Positions 36,094 to 48,866 of a stretch of DNA of 64,000 nucleotides are shown here, in pieces. The DNA lies in the NCBI GenBank assembly GCA_034638255.1, contig JAWPGT010000023.1:186001-250000 (forward strand), read 5' to 3'. The DNA is from Coprinus comatus. Its lineage: Eukaryota; Basidiomycota; Agaricomycetes; Agaricales; Agaricaceae. The position numbers and the translations under genes were made by a program. The notes beneath the pieces are model-generated. The model did no database searches. It was not told the DNA's origin and saw only the letters and a list, made by a program, of their open reading frames with translations. Position 1 is the stretch's first letter. Every line of letters begins with the position of its first letter.

Positions 36094-36666
36094 TGTTGGG
36101 TCCAAGAGGTGGAGATAATTTCTGATGAAGCTGCTAATAACTTCTAATCACAACATCACCAAACAACTACTATCACTATCCAGGGGCACTAATGACATTA
36201 ATTCCTCCTCTATTCCCCGTATTCTAATTTATCCACCCCAGACAAATCCGCGTATTCATCGACATTCTTCTCTCTTTTCCAATCCATATCTTCAAGCACA
36301 CTATCACTACTACCAACTTTCTTGCTAACATTGACCACTACCAGGAAGGTCATCATTCGCTAATTCAATCATCAGAGGTAGTATGCCCGTGCATAGCACG
36401 GGGTTAGCCGCTAGTATATCTTGACGATCGATATGAACTAGTAAGGTTAAGCTTTGTCACGAGTTCATAGCACAATACAGATAGAATTTCTCACTCGACC
36501 ACATGTCGTGTCTTCCATGTACACCGTCAATAACCACCGAAATTTCCTCGTGGAAAAGTTGGCAAGCCAGTTGAGGTATAGAAGTGCGGACTTCCAATGA
36601 CGCATCTCAACGCCTTCGTTCATCTCACCTCACTCGCGGACACTTGTAAAAGCAACACTGACCAGG
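36094..36666. other. intergenic containing a Helitron end
   Basis: About 570 bp between two divergent genes. Apart from the Helitron-type terminus at 36381-36415, no gene or element was recognised. Confidence 0.4.
36381..36415 (+). mobile_element. Helitron 3' terminus
   Basis: The perfect 7-bp hairpin CCCGTGC-ata-GCACGGG (36386-36402) is followed eight bases later by CTAG (36411-36414) and then T. That is the canonical Helitron 3' end: GC-rich hairpin about 10 nt before CTRR, inserted before T. No Rep/helicase coding sequence lies in the window and the 5' TC end was not located, so this is a terminus of a non-autonomous or truncated copy. Confidence 0.65.
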
Positions 36667-39053
36667 ATGCCAGTAGTCGATGAAGTTCCCGAAGAGTATA
36701 TGAATGAGGACATTGTCTCTAAAGCATCTTCCACACTTTCCTCCGTATGCCCTTCCTTGTTTCAAGTAGCTAATGGTATTTAGTTTTCCACCAGCAAGCT
36801 CTGGCAGGATCGGTGGTAGGAGAGCCAACAGGGATAGTGCAGATGATGCTTCAAATGCTAGCAGACCCCCAATTCCAAGCAACTTACGGATACAAGTATT
36901 CTAAGAACGGATACGAATGTCGACCCCCCAAATCGTTAGGAAACAACAGACCAGCAGACAAAATGTTTACCATAATCGGAATAGACTTGCCTTGGATAAT
37001 AATAGGCCAAGATCTTGACGAATATTTGAAAGCGACCATATTCAGGTTAATGATTATTTAACATCATCGATCGTCTAACATGATTGAAGTGTATTATTAC
37101 CTAGCACACTTGATTTACCATCCTGGGTGGAAGGTATGTGATACTATTGGATGATAACAGATAGTTGGGAAAATAAGATTTATTATTTTAGGAAGTGCCC
37201 TCGCTGCTCTTTCATCAATCATTAAAAATCTCTGGAGCAATTCAGGGCAAATGGTCAAAAATTATTCCCAAACCTTCTTTGCTCCCTATGACGAGTCGGA
37301 CTCGATTTCGTGCGACTCTACAATTACTTATATCATTGATGGATTACTGTGTTATATATACTACATGGGCGTAAGTTGAGTGTCACTTTTGAAATGTTAA
37401 GGGAGTTAACAAGCTGCAGGTATACTACAATACTATATCCCCTATTGTGGAAACACGAAACGTGCTTCAACGCAAAGCTTATGACAGCTTTAGTCGGTTC
37501 TCTGATGGTCGAGGCATAGTATGATTCTTTGCCGTCGATGCTTTTCGTCTAGATCATAATGCATTTCTATAGAATAATATCACTCAACTTGATACAGGAC
37601 TTCGAGACTATTCCTTGAAAGCCTTCCAACAACGATTTGGCTTCGACTTCAACAAGAATCCGCCTGACTCTCTCCTTGCCGAAGGAGCAGACTATGCCTA
37701 TATTGCTCGAAATTGGAAGCTCTCTTATTTTGAGAATCCAGAAACTGATAAAGCCAGTGTCAGTGATTATGTTGAGAACCATATTTTCAGGTAAGCGAAT
37801 TGTTTCCTTGTGGCCAATACCTGCATTCAATTATCGTGCTCCAGTGGCCTCAACATGACTCTACAATCTGTGAAAAGTAAGTAGTATAAAGACATTGATT
37901 ACCTTGATCTGTATTTTGAAGCCGAAACTCAGATTCAGCACTTGCAAACGCGGTTGACGCATTTCAGAGTGCGCTCCAATCAGGGTCTGCCGACCAATGG
38001 TACATTTCTCCCGCTACGCACACCTACAAACCAGCCGATCCCACTGCCAATCCCGTTCGTGAAAACACCTTGCTTCTATACTTCAATCGCTCCGAGAAGG
38101 CGGCCAATGGAAAGCTAGTAAGATTAGCATATATCTATGTATTTACGGTGAGATATAACCCTTGTTAATAAGAGATGAAAGGTGAAAGGTTGAAAATCTA
38201 ATTCGGGTTTGTTCAGGTGTTCTACGAGATGCTTCCAGCAGAGGAGAGGGCAGTAAAAGCATTATTCGTACACCTCTGTAATAATCTCGCAGCACGGTTG
38301 CAGGCGGAAGGCTCAAACCGACTCAGTACTACATTCACAATACCTTCCGCAGACGCAGTCTATCTGAAAGACCTGCTATTCGAATATTCGAAGCAAGAGT
38401 TCAAGCAAGGTTTTAACTTTGATTATGCAGGGATAAATAGCAAACCACCTGACGCCAATAGTCATAAAATTGAGGCATTTCCTGAACTATTCCAGGTGAA
38501 CCATGAGACTGTGACGGCTAAGGAAGTGGAGAATTGGCTTGACGCAGAAGTTTTCAGGTATCCAATACACCACCTTTGTTGTTACTAACATACTAACCTT
38601 CTATTAGGAAGGACAGTAGGACCTTTCCAGATTTTGCCAACAGTAAGTAGGAGGGAGTGACTGTGAACTCAAATTCAATAGAACTTGAAACACGAGTTAC
38701 TGAATCTCCTTTTCCAGATGCCATTTGGGAAGAGATTCGGGACACGGCACTTCAATGCATCACAGAATCGTGCACGAGGCCGGATTGGTGGTTCCACACA
38801 CGAGTGCAGAAAGTCTATAAGGATCCTGCAGGTGGTGTTGGAATCAAACAGTATGCGATATATGTGTATGCGAAGGGTGTAGTGGAACTTGAAGATGTAA
38901 GGGTCACTCGAACATTCGTGTACTATCTAGGGGTACGCCTCAATTTCTCTACTCGGGCTCGCCACCTCTCATGCATTATTAGGTGTTTTGTGGTTTTGTT
39001 TGATACGAAGTACATTTTTGAAGTTTCGGACATGTAAAATACACGGAGAATGA
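36667..39053 (+). CDS. unrecognised protein with three diverged internal repeats
   Basis: Family not recognised. Twelve exons (36667-36744, 36795-37045, 37105-37133, 37192-37370, 37420-37507, 37598-37790, 37845-37876, 37933-38147, 38217-38557, 38608-38642, 38718-38896, 38931-39053) join in phase to 580 residues. Three units recur at about residues 53, 217 and 424. Their markers are FQATYGYKYSKN, FQQRFGFDFNKN and FKQGFNFDYAGIN, then Pro-Pro (PPK/PPD), then ATIFR, NHIFS and AEVFR. Each is followed by a 29, 32 or 35-nt exon and a longer exon ending in YIYYMG, YIYVFT or YVYAKG. No N-terminal signal is visible. The last exon would add a hydrophobic C-terminus (LLGLATSHALLGVLWFCLI), but it depends on one predicted junction; without it the frame stops at 39037. 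It starts about 250 bp from a Helitron end. Confidence 0.6.
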
Positions 39054-39460
39054 GACTTTGGTGTTTTTGTATGATTTCTCTATGTGTCAGTATTGACTCC
39101 TTCCAGCAGCTCGCTCCGAAAGGCAAAGAACAGAGTATCCGGGGTCGAAAAACACTCTTAGACATCGAAACTCGGCATCGACGGCATCACGTCGATTTCC
39201 TCTGAACGCGCCTGGCTGGCAATTCTAAAAACATTACAACTGATGGACCAAAAATAACCAAAGTCGTCAGTCATCCGCATTTTCGTCATAATCCGTTTAG
39301 TCACCAGTTGGTCTCTAGTAGGTGTATTGGTGGACACTGGACACATGATGGAAAAAGTACACAGCCACCTGCAGTACGTCAAAGATGGATTCAAGATACT
39401 TAATACACAGGTTATTTATTAGGACTACTACTGAGAGCTCGGCAAAACTCGGGACTAGTA
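39054..39460. other. convergent 3' region
   Basis: About 400 bp between converging genes; no gene seen. Confidence 0.4.
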
Positions 39461-41470
39461 CTAGTAATAATGAGGGGGATGGCCGCGATGAGGAGATTGG
39501 GTAGGTGGATGAGGATGAGGGTGGTGGGGAGAATGGGGAGGATGTTGTGGACGGTATGGATGATAATGTCCTGGATAATAATATCCACCATGATAATGAC
39601 CATCTTGACCATTTCCATCTTGCTGTGCCGATTCCGTAGGTTTAACAGCGCCACTCACAGAGGAGCTAGGAAGCTGCCCACTTGCGGTGGTGGAAGTAGG
39701 CTTTGTATTATTGGAAACAGTGCCGGTAGGCTTCGCACTAGCCGAAGAACCCTTAGGGTCTATATGATTGTTATTGATAGATTTGTTATCTGTAGACTTG
39801 TTGTCGCCTTTTGGAGCGTTGGTAGGTTTTGTAGAACCGGAGATGTTACTAGAAGTAGTGGAAACGGAACTTGAGGATCCTGAAGTATTAGACAATGGCG
39901 ATGGTTTTCCCGTTGGCTTTTGTTCCATCGACTTAGTTACTGACGTAGAATTAGCAGTAGATGACAGCCCTGTCTTCCCTGAGTTGTTAGACAAAGGTGA
40001 AGGCTTTCCTGTTGGCTTTTCCTCCATCGCCTTCGTCACTGATAAAACATCAGAGGTCAAATTTGACTGTCCTGCAGTGTTATTGGACAACGGTACTGGT
40101 TTTCCAGTTGGCTTTTGCTCAGAGTTGGTCACTGACGAGACTTGAGTACTGGAACTAGCACCAGATTGAGTAGCACCAGTCTAAGAGGATTGAATGAGTC
40201 ATCAGTGAGATTCAGCAGTAGAATTGAGCACGTACAAGGTTAGACATGCCCGAAGATGAGGTTGTTGGATATTGATTGTTTTCACCCCCGGTGTTCTCAT
40301 TCTGGTACTGACCATCTTGATACCAATTTCCCGGCCCATAATGATGGTGATGATGTCTATGAGGACGGGGACGCTGACGAGGTCGACCATAGTAATCTCT
40401 TTCTACGAGGGTACTGGTTTCAGTCTGGGAATATAATGAATATGAGAACAATTAAAAATGAATATGAATCATACCGCATCAATAGAAGTAGAAGTGGCTG
40501 TAGCATCTGGTAAAGCGCTACTAGTGTCGATTACGCTCTCTTCTCCGGTTCCAGGTCTGTGGTGATTCTTGGTGTTGGGCGGACGATAACCACCTCCACT
40601 TCCACCATTCTTTCCACCTCCACCATTCTTTCCACCTCCGCCGTGCTTCCTACCCCCGCCATGCTTTCCCTTTCCACCCTGACCATGTTTTCCACCATTT
40701 CCTTTAGGATGACCATTTCCGCTATGACCGTGTTTATTCCCATGTTTATGGCGCCTCACAACAACCTATCACCAATCCAATATATCTTAGTTTAATAATG
40801 AAGGGAGAAACGTTATTACGTACAGGAGGAGTAAATTTTTGTAATAACGGAAAAGTAACCTGTGACTCTGATTTAGTAAATGAAATCAGGAGAGCCTCGA
40901 AGAAAGTCTACGTACACCAAGTAACTGATTTACCTGTAAAAATCAAAAAAGAAAAAAGTAAGACATTCTGTGCTAAAATACCAGAACTGAGAAACTTTAC
41001 CCTGTCAATCTCGCTGCCAAGATCATTATTATTATTATTATTGTTATTATTATTGTTATTGTTATTGTTGTTATTATTGTTATTATTATTATTTTCTCGT
41101 CCTCGTCCCTTTAGAAATATACCAGTCAATTTCAAACCAACCCTCGAAAAAAAACCTCATAAAACACTCACTTTACGTCGAGCTTCCAATGAGGCTCATG
41201 AACATCACGAGCCTCAAACTCCAAATCATCAAAATCTCTATCTTCAAGAATATCCCTTGTCTCTAACAAATCAATTACATCCCTAGCTTCAAGATCAAGA
41301 TCATAAGAATCACGTCGTTCAGCAAAGTCCAATTCAGTATCAATACCACGAGTATCCAAGTCATCATAAGCTGAACGTTTGACAATTGATGTATCGAATT
41401 GAAGAGGTAATGATGTTACAGTCTTCGCACCAGTCAAAGCGAGAAGAACAAGTCCAGGAGTGATCTGCAT
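39461..41470 (-). CDS. secreted low-complexity His/Gly-rich repeat protein
   Basis: Unrecognised. Start 41470 gives a signal peptide (MQITPGLVLLALTGAKTVTS). Then an Asp/Arg-rich part (DLDTRGID, LLETRDILEDRDFDDLEFEA), a Lys/His/Gly block (HKHGNKHGHSGNGHPKGN, then KHGGGG/KNGGGG), PRQRPRPHRHHHHHYG, and three near-copies of KPTGKPxPLSN. A His/Pro/Tyr-rich end closes it (HYHGGYYYPGHYHPYRPQH). Roughly 480 residues, no catalytic motif. His clusters suggest metal binding and the dibasic/acidic alternation suggests possible processing sites; both are inference. The first intron (about 410 nt) contains a long TTA-type microsatellite. It joins DVK to RHKHGNK in phase if the acceptor just before GCGCC is used. 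Could be a wall or matrix protein. Confidence 0.65.
41027..41097. repeat. TTA/TTG trinucleotide microsatellite in an intron
   Basis: About 23 TTA or TTG units within the large first intron of the secreted repeat protein. It would read as poly-Asn on the - strand, but only if unspliced. Confidence 0.85.
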
Positions 41471-42114
41471 TTTATAAAATAGAATTTCTTTTTATAAAGC
41501 TATAGGTGAAAAGAATTAGAGACTATAATTAGGTTATGAGCATGTCTCCTTGAAACTTACTTGTGAAAAAAATGTAGATAGAAGTGTTTAGTTACGCGAC
41601 GAGGGACCGGCCCTTGAAGATTTCTGCAAAAGAAAATGAAACAAAATTAGAATTTAAAGTAAAACTTCAGAAGAGGATTGTACTCGCTGCGACTGTATGG
41701 AAGATGCGCCAGGCACTCTGAAGAAACTTACAGTCTACACATACCTTATATATGAAATCCACAGAATGTACCAACTATAGCCCCATTGAATATTTAGTAA
41801 CGTTCCATACCTGCACGTGTAGACAATCGCTTAACCGTTTGACGCCATAGAAACATTGGGGATTCATCCGATGATGGATGTCATGATAAATTGGTAGGCA
41901 TATGTAGATTTGGCTATACTTTAAAGCAAAAACGAGTCCCAAGTTTCATCCACTCCAACGTGCTAACGTGTCGAACTGCTGAGCGTTGATCGCTTGACCT
42001 ATAAACGTTGAAACTGAAGAACCCGTTGAGAAAATCCGGAGCTTCCACATACGAAGAGGAGAAAGGAAACCGTGCGAACATCAGAAACACTGCTGGCATG
42101 ATCCGTCTAATTCA
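41471..42114. other. intergenic, promoter of secreted repeat protein
   Basis: About 640 bp between the P450 stop and the start at 41470, both on the - strand. Short open frames only; no gene supported. Confidence 0.4.
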
Positions 42115-44456
42115 TTATTGTTGTGAAATAGGTCGTATAACTACAGGCAACTGGTTCGTGTTATTAGGATCACCCCTTATAACGGGTCTTGTCACAACTT
42201 CCGATTTCTGTAAAATGTCATCATGGGAGACCGCAAGATCAAACTCGAAGGCGCGAATCAACGTGAAGAGGATGGCTTTCATTCTAAAGGAGAAATTAGT
42301 ATAAATAACGAGAAAGTGAAGAAGAATACTAAAACATACTCTATTAGAGTAAACCGATAACCAATGCATGCATGAGGACCACCTAAGAAAGTGAGCATAT
42401 TTCCCCATACACCCGGAATCCGTGTAGCAGCATCAGGAATTTTGATCCATCTATCTGGACTGTATAATCGTGAATAATGAGTATGTTGGTACTATATCTG
42501 GACAGTCGATTCCAGACTCACTTAAACTCATGTGCATCTTGTCCCCAAATTGTCTTCAAACGATTGATGAGTAATATTGGTATAACGATAAGTTGTCCTT
42601 CGGTGATCCTGAAAACACTAATCGTTTGTACTGAACGGTAATAGTGTTTCAAAATACTTACCTGATGGAATGATGCGTTACACCATTGGTATCTACGATA
42701 GGTACTTCAAGGGGCAAGATATCGTCCTTAACCGCGGCTCGCATAGATGCGGCAACAGGTGCATGTAATCGGAGTGTTTCTCGAATAACAGCATCCAGAT
42801 AAGGCAATGAGTTTAATTCCTCCATAGTGGGGTCGACTGTTGAGACACCAAGCAGTTCTTCTCGTAACCTCCTCTGTACTGCATTGTCTTTGGTGAGCGC
42901 ATATATGGCCCAAGTTGTAGCAGTACTGTGTTAATAAGATGAAGTAAGTATCATTTCGTTATCATTGTGAGTTATTGTGCTTACCTAGTAGTTTCATGAC
43001 CCGCAACAATGAATGTCGGTATCTCTTTCTTATGTTGTTAGTACGTACGCAGCCAGATAATGAAGGAGTACACACGGGAAACGACATCGTCATCGGACAT
43101 TCGTTGATGTTCAGGTATATTTTTTGCTGTATTAGCACGGACCAAAAGCGAAAGCAAACTTTTTCTCTCAGCACCATTCCCATCAGATTCCATAGATAGG
43201 TTCTTTTTGTCCTCTACCATCTCTCTCCCTAAGCGAAACATGATTTCTCTTGCTCTTGCAACTTCAGCATCTCGGTCAACAGGCTGTAATCGCAGTATGG
43301 AACATATGAGATAGGCCTTGAACAGGAACACCAACATAACTACTTACCAGGAAACGTAAGATAGGAACTACCGCCCTTAGCAGGCCGACAGCACTGAATG
43401 TCGAACCCACCTTCAGCATAGTTTCCAGAGCACTTGATAAATCAGATTTACGGCCTTTTACCCCACTTAGTGAATTAAATTCATAGTCAAAACCTGCAAC
43501 GAGTGTCAGACTTGTCAACTTTCTGAGATTATAGTACCTGAACATACCGGCTTTCCCAATCACGTCCAACGTCATCTTACTGAGCCACGATAATGCATCA
43601 ACTTTCGCAGTACCACTAGTACTCTCTTGTAGCTCAGATGACCATGCATCCCGGAGCTATGGACTTTGCATAAGTGTATGTTCCCCAAAAGAAAGTGTGT
43701 GTAACTGTACAGCTATTGCCTTCTCCATGAATATTGGTGTCAATTCTTGAATTTGTAATGGGCCGAAAGCAGGATTCTGTCATTGTGAGTTTAGTCAAAA
43801 AGGGATGTACCGGATACGAGCCCCTTGAACTTACAAGTATTCTCCGCTATAGATGACTTAAGAATTAGTGGTATTCAATACACTCGTGACATAGAGAGGC
43901 TTACCTGGTTCTTGTGCACCTCCCCTTCAGTTAGTAGCACACCTATTACCACAAATGTCAAAATCGAGCTGAAAAATGCCAATACAGTTATTACCCTCCC
44001 CTAGTACACGTCTGAGGTCATAAGTGGCCGTTTTTGGCTTGTAGTAGGTGAAACTGTTCATTATTATATGATTAATAGCCTTAGTATCTGTGGTGTAGAG
44101 ACGAGACCGCTGTAACAGTCATCAAAACCCATGTCATGATTCAGTTGTTATCATAGTACGTACTCCAAAGACGGTCTTGATCTTAATTGTGGGCCCATAG
44201 TTTTCTATCCATGACTCCTGGAGAGCAGTTTTGGCCTGGAATATATTTAGATAGAGCTGTGAAGTGAATTTTCGAATAGATGCCTCACCGCATCCAAGAT
44301 ATCTCTCAAATGTCCCATTAAGGCATTATTGCTTCTTGGGCCAGGGAAAGAGCGTATCGGAGACGTCAACTCGTTGTATACAATTCTGGCAATTTTCAGT
44401 AGTAAATAGAGCGCAATAATAGCAGAACCTGTAGTGAGGAACGATGTTGGAGACAT
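42115..44456 (-). CDS. cytochrome P450 monooxygenase
   Basis: Membrane-anchored haem monooxygenase; substrate unknown. Start 44456 gives a membrane anchor ([20 protein letters not shown]), then the Pro-rich hinge FPGPRSNN. Seen in order: [11 protein letters not shown] (C-helix side), [12 protein letters not shown]-helix [13 protein letters not shown] (AGxET), K-helix [11 protein letters not shown] (ExxR), FKPDRW (PERF-like), and the haem loop [13 protein letters not shown] with the Cys ligand. All key residues are present. About ten introns; the coding sequence ends [12 protein letters not shown]. No terpene synthase, PKS or reductase is nearby, so no cluster context. Faces REV1 across about 570 bp. 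Confidence 0.93.
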
Positions 44457-45028
44457 AAAGAGTGGTGCTGACGGTGTCAAGCACGGTAACCTATGGCAAA
44501 GGCCAACATGAATGTGATAAAGTCCAATGTGACGTTGTATTGATTCGAGTATGTAAGAGTATGATGTCACAGTATCACCGATACCTCGCGGAAAGACTCC
44601 AACTCCGCCTGTGAAGACTGAATGTGTAAGAGACAAACTTGGAAGTCCTTAATGGAACACGTACAGTCAACTCCGGATTCGATGATCAGCGCGCCACCAT
44701 AAGCGTAAGTTACGAATACATACGTAACAAGTTGTATGCCTCTTAAGGCTAGATCTTGAAGTAGGATGTGTTGATAGTAGATTAACGAGTCAGAACACAA
44801 CACAAGTAACGGCCACTCTGAGAAAATGGAAACCGGAGATACTCATGCAATCTATGTAAAGCTAGGTTCATTTGCCATCGGAGCCATTTTGCTTGCATTT
44901 TGCAACTTGCTCATTGTTGATCGTCACGTGCAGCGCGTTTATGGAATAGGAACCAAATAGGGACTGAATGGGAACATGATTCATATTTGCTAAGACCACG
45001 CATTCACTCTTATGATGCGAGTACCCTA
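44457..45028. promoter_or_regulatory. divergent upstream region, P450 / REV1
   Basis: About 570 bp between head-to-head genes. The leftward open frames here lack P450 or other family features and are treated as non-coding. Confidence 0.35.
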
Positions 45029-48000
45029 ATGTCTTTGCCTCAAGAGCTTTCTCAGTGCTCAACAGACTACTATGGAGACGAAGACCCGCAGTTTCTGGAA
45101 GCCTTAGCACAGATTCCGCTGCCTGGTGACACCCAGCCCCCACCACCTAATCAACTACAACACAAACCTACAGCTATTGAAAAGAATGTCGATGAAGATG
45201 AAGAGATATTACCTCTATTGCCATTACAACCATGTCTCAAAAGACGCTTCTCTGATATTGAAAGTGACCATCAGCCTGAAGGAGAAGCTGTACAAGTAGA
45301 CCCTAACCAAGATATTTACGGAGCATCTAGTTTCGGTGGTTTCGGTGAATATATGCGCCGCAAGAGAGCAAAACTACAGATACAAAATAAAGAGTTTGAT
45401 CATTCTGGGGCTACTAAGGGCTCGCGGGGTATTTTCAATGGCCTGGCGATATATGTAAGTTACTTGAGTTGTTTTTGTTCCTAAATGTCGCTCAAGTATT
45501 AATATAAAGGTAAACGGCTGGACCCAACCATCTGTACAAGAACTTAGAAAGATAATAGTCGAGCATGGAGGAATATATCAACCCTATCTGGATAGGAAGA
45601 GTATTGTGTACGTTTTGCCATATAACTCTGAAACATAAATCTGAAGATCTGTGCATAGCACTCATATAATCACTTGCTCTCTAACTCCAGCAAAAGTCAA
45701 GGAATTCAAGAATATGAAAGTTGTGATACCTCAATGGATCACTGACAGCGTTGCAGCAAAGCAGCTTCTTCCGTGGAAAGATTATGTGTTCCAAGTAACA
45801 GAACGAATAGAAAATAGCCAAGGGAAACCCGCAAACCAACAAATATTTAACATTACAGAACCTCCTAAGATCAAGCTACCGACGAATGGCCAGTTGCACA
45901 ACCAAACTCGCCCAATTCAAAAATCACTTGGACAGCCTAAGCCTCCGCCGGAGAAAGAAGCCTCGAAAATACCCGCATATGCAGCCGCTGTATCGAATCC
46001 AAATGCCCAGAGAGTTATGGCTAATCCGGACTGGCGCAAGGCGCATACATCTATTGCTCCCGATTTTATTGAGGGTTATTACAAGAATTCTCGTTTACAT
46101 CATCTTTCCACCTGGAAGACCGAACTGCGAGCGCTGGTGTTGGAAGCTCAAGAAAGGGCAGACTCGGATTCAAGTTACAAATCATCTCCCCGGACACATG
46201 ATGATGTTGTCAGCATGCGAGGGGAACATTTAAAATTACGCTCGCCTCCCCGAAAGTGGAAAGGAAAAGGAAAAGCAACCTCAGATGACACCGATGATCG
46301 TGTGATTATGCACTGTGACTTTGACTGTTTCTTCGTGTCGGCGGGCCTTGTTTCTCGCCCGGAGCTAAAGGGAAAACCTGTGGTTGTTTGCCATTCTCAA
46401 GGCGCTCAAGGAGGGGAAACGAGCACAAGTGAAATAGCAAGCAGCAGTTACGAAGCACGGTCGTTTGGGATAAAAAATGGAATGAGGTGCGCCGTTTCAT
46501 TTGAAATAAAGAATAGACGTTGTGCTAAACACCTTACCTATACGTAGCCTCCAACAGGCTAGAAAATTATGTCCACAGATTATCACCATACCCTACGAAT
46601 TCGAGAGGTGAGTATGTTTTGAACATCATAGAATATGGTCTAACAATTACCAGATATAAGGAATATTCTCTCAAATTCTACACAGTTCTTTTATCATATG
46701 CAGATGATCTACAAGCTGTATCTGTGGATGAAGCACTAATTGATGTATCGAATGCCGTACAGGCCAAACGAGAGGCGCTTCGGAATGACAATCATGATAA
46801 CAAAGATCCTGCAAAAGAGGTTGCCGAATCGATAAGAGATGCCGTTCGTAAAGAGACGGGTTGTGAAGGTATGTATAGCTTCCCTTTTCTATTGCTTTAA
46901 CGAGATGATGACGTCGTTTACAGTTAGCATAGGCGTTTCACATAACATTCTCCTCGCACGTCTGGCAACGCGCCGCGCAAAACCAGCAAAATCCTACCAT
47001 CTAACTCGTGATGAGGTTGCGGATTATCTTTCACCTCTTGAAGTTTCTGATTTACATGGGTTTGGGTCCAACACGAAACATAAGATTGTAGAGAGGTTTG
47101 GAACTTCTAATCTTGGAGATTTGATGTACAAAAGCAAAGGGGTATTGTGTGATGCTCTTGGAAAAACTACAGGAGAAACTTTGTATAACGCAATCCGAGG
47201 AATTGATGAACGTCGGCTGGAGAGTAGCAAGGAGCGGAAGTCAGTCAGTTGTGATATCAACGTGAGATTTTTCACTATCTACACATATAAGTATATTGCT
47301 AATCTTACTTCATCTTGCAGTATGGTATCCGATTTGAAAATAATGAACAAGCGGAAACGTTCATCTATAAGATGGCTGAAGAAGTGAAACGAAGGTTGGA
47401 CGAGGTTAAGATGTTGGGCCGAATGATCAGTCTCAAAGTCATGAAACGTGATCCATCTGCGCCGGTCGAACCTCCAAAGGTATGTTGTGAATTGTTTTTG
47501 CATTCATTAGTATTGACAAGTGGTTCAGTTTCTAGGCTGTGGAAAATGTGTGACGTTTAGCAAACAAACCCAATTAGTGGGAATGGGAGGAAGTGCGGTC
47601 AATGACGATAAGGTTATAGGCGAACATGCATGGAGGATGTTGAAATCTCTGAACATTGATCCAAAAGAACTTCGAGGCATTGGGATACAAATCAACAAAC
47701 TCGTACCAGCTCAGGAGAATGATTCATCCATTTCGGGTGGTCAATCGGTTCTACCTTTCAAAAAAGTCGAAGGTGTCCCCAAAGAAAGGCATTCGAGCCC
47801 AAAGAAGGCCTTAAAGGTCTTGGAACTTGATTCAAAAACGCGGGCACAAACTCCAAAGTTAACTACTGAACGAGGCACTACAAAGTCTCCTACCAATCCC
47901 AAACCCGACATTCCGGATCTTCCGTCTTTTTCTCAAGTTGACATGACGATTTTCCAGGCTCTACCAAAAGAACTACAAGATGAAATTAGCAACGAATATC

Positions 48001-48866
48001 GTCGTCGTTCTGAATCACCTGCGGTTGATGGTACAGGGTCCTCCCGTGGTGGACCACCGAATCCGATACGACGAGGTCAGAAACCTAGTGTTTTCCCTCA
48101 ACGGCCAGGTCTTGGGAGACGTGCAAACTTGAAACGAATTGCCCAACAATCTGTACCTGAGCACGGTTCAGGCATATTCACTAACAAAGCACTACTCAAA
48201 GCACTTGGATTGGATAAACCAAAGAAACCACCAGTTAAAGTGACTGATGCGGAAATGCGGGAGTTGGATATTGATTGGGATGTGTTTTATGCGTTGCCGG
48301 CCAAGATTCAACGAGAACAACTTATTAGGGCTAGACTTATTAAGAAGAATGGTAATGTTCCGGATGCACCGACTCAGAGAATAGTTATAAAACCAACTCA
48401 ACATGTCAGTCGTCGTAGACGTAGACCTCCACCAAAAGCGGCATATATTCAACCTCCTATACTTCGACAACAAGGAAAACAGAAGAAGGAAAAGTTTTGT
48501 TATTTTGAGACGGATGATATTCAATCGGTTATTGAGAAATGGGTAATGGGTTATCGACATTGGGCACCAAAAGAGAAAGATGTTGATTTCTTTTCAAAAT
48601 ATTTAGTTCAGTGTTTAGAGAGTAAGGAAGGGGATGGAATGGAAAAAGGGGTTGCAATTATGAAGTGGTGGCTTGTGTTATTGAGAAGATTGTGGGGAGA
48701 ATATGAAGGATGGGAAGAGGAGGACGAAGAGGAAGAGGGTGAAGGAGAGCCAAAGGATCCTAATGAACTTGCGGCTTTGGCTTGGTGGAAAGCTTTTAGA
48801 GTGGTTAAACAACGTTTAGATGGCGTAGCTAAGAAACGGTTTGGGGGGAAATTGTCACTTAAATGA
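45029..48866 (+). CDS. REV1: REV1 translesion DNA polymerase
   Basis: Y-family deoxycytidyl transferase and scaffold for Pol zeta in lesion bypass. ATG 45029 gives MSLPQELSQCSTDYYGDEDP. BRCT domain: GIFNGLAIYVNGWTQPS, IIVEHGGIYQPYLD, VVIPQWITDSVAAK. Catalytic palm: VIMHCDFDCFFVSAGL with the metal Asp pair, FGIKNGMSLQQARKLCP after splicing, and VSVDEALIDVS with SxDE. Then VSIGVSHNILLARLATRRAK and the little-finger region. The tail carries two ubiquitin-binding motifs with the Leu-Pro core (MTIFQALPKELQDEIS and DWDVFYALPAKIQREQL), then the C-terminal domain that contacts other polymerases (IQSVIEKWVMGYRHWAP). About nine introns, all in phase; intact. Roughly 1,100 residues. Confidence 0.94.

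Noticed and set aside
39768..40145. Acidic + strand frame with repeated GFPVGF
   Set aside because: It is the complement of the KPTGKP repeat coding on the - strand, which has the signal peptide and in-phase splicing.
40908..41135. Apparent poly-Asn protein on the - strand
   Set aside because: The Asn run is the intronic trinucleotide array; no homologous flanks, and it is spliced out in the supported model.
44567..44803. Leftward frame upstream of the P450
   Set aside because: No P450 features and no in-phase junction with the first P450 exon, which already has a good membrane anchor.
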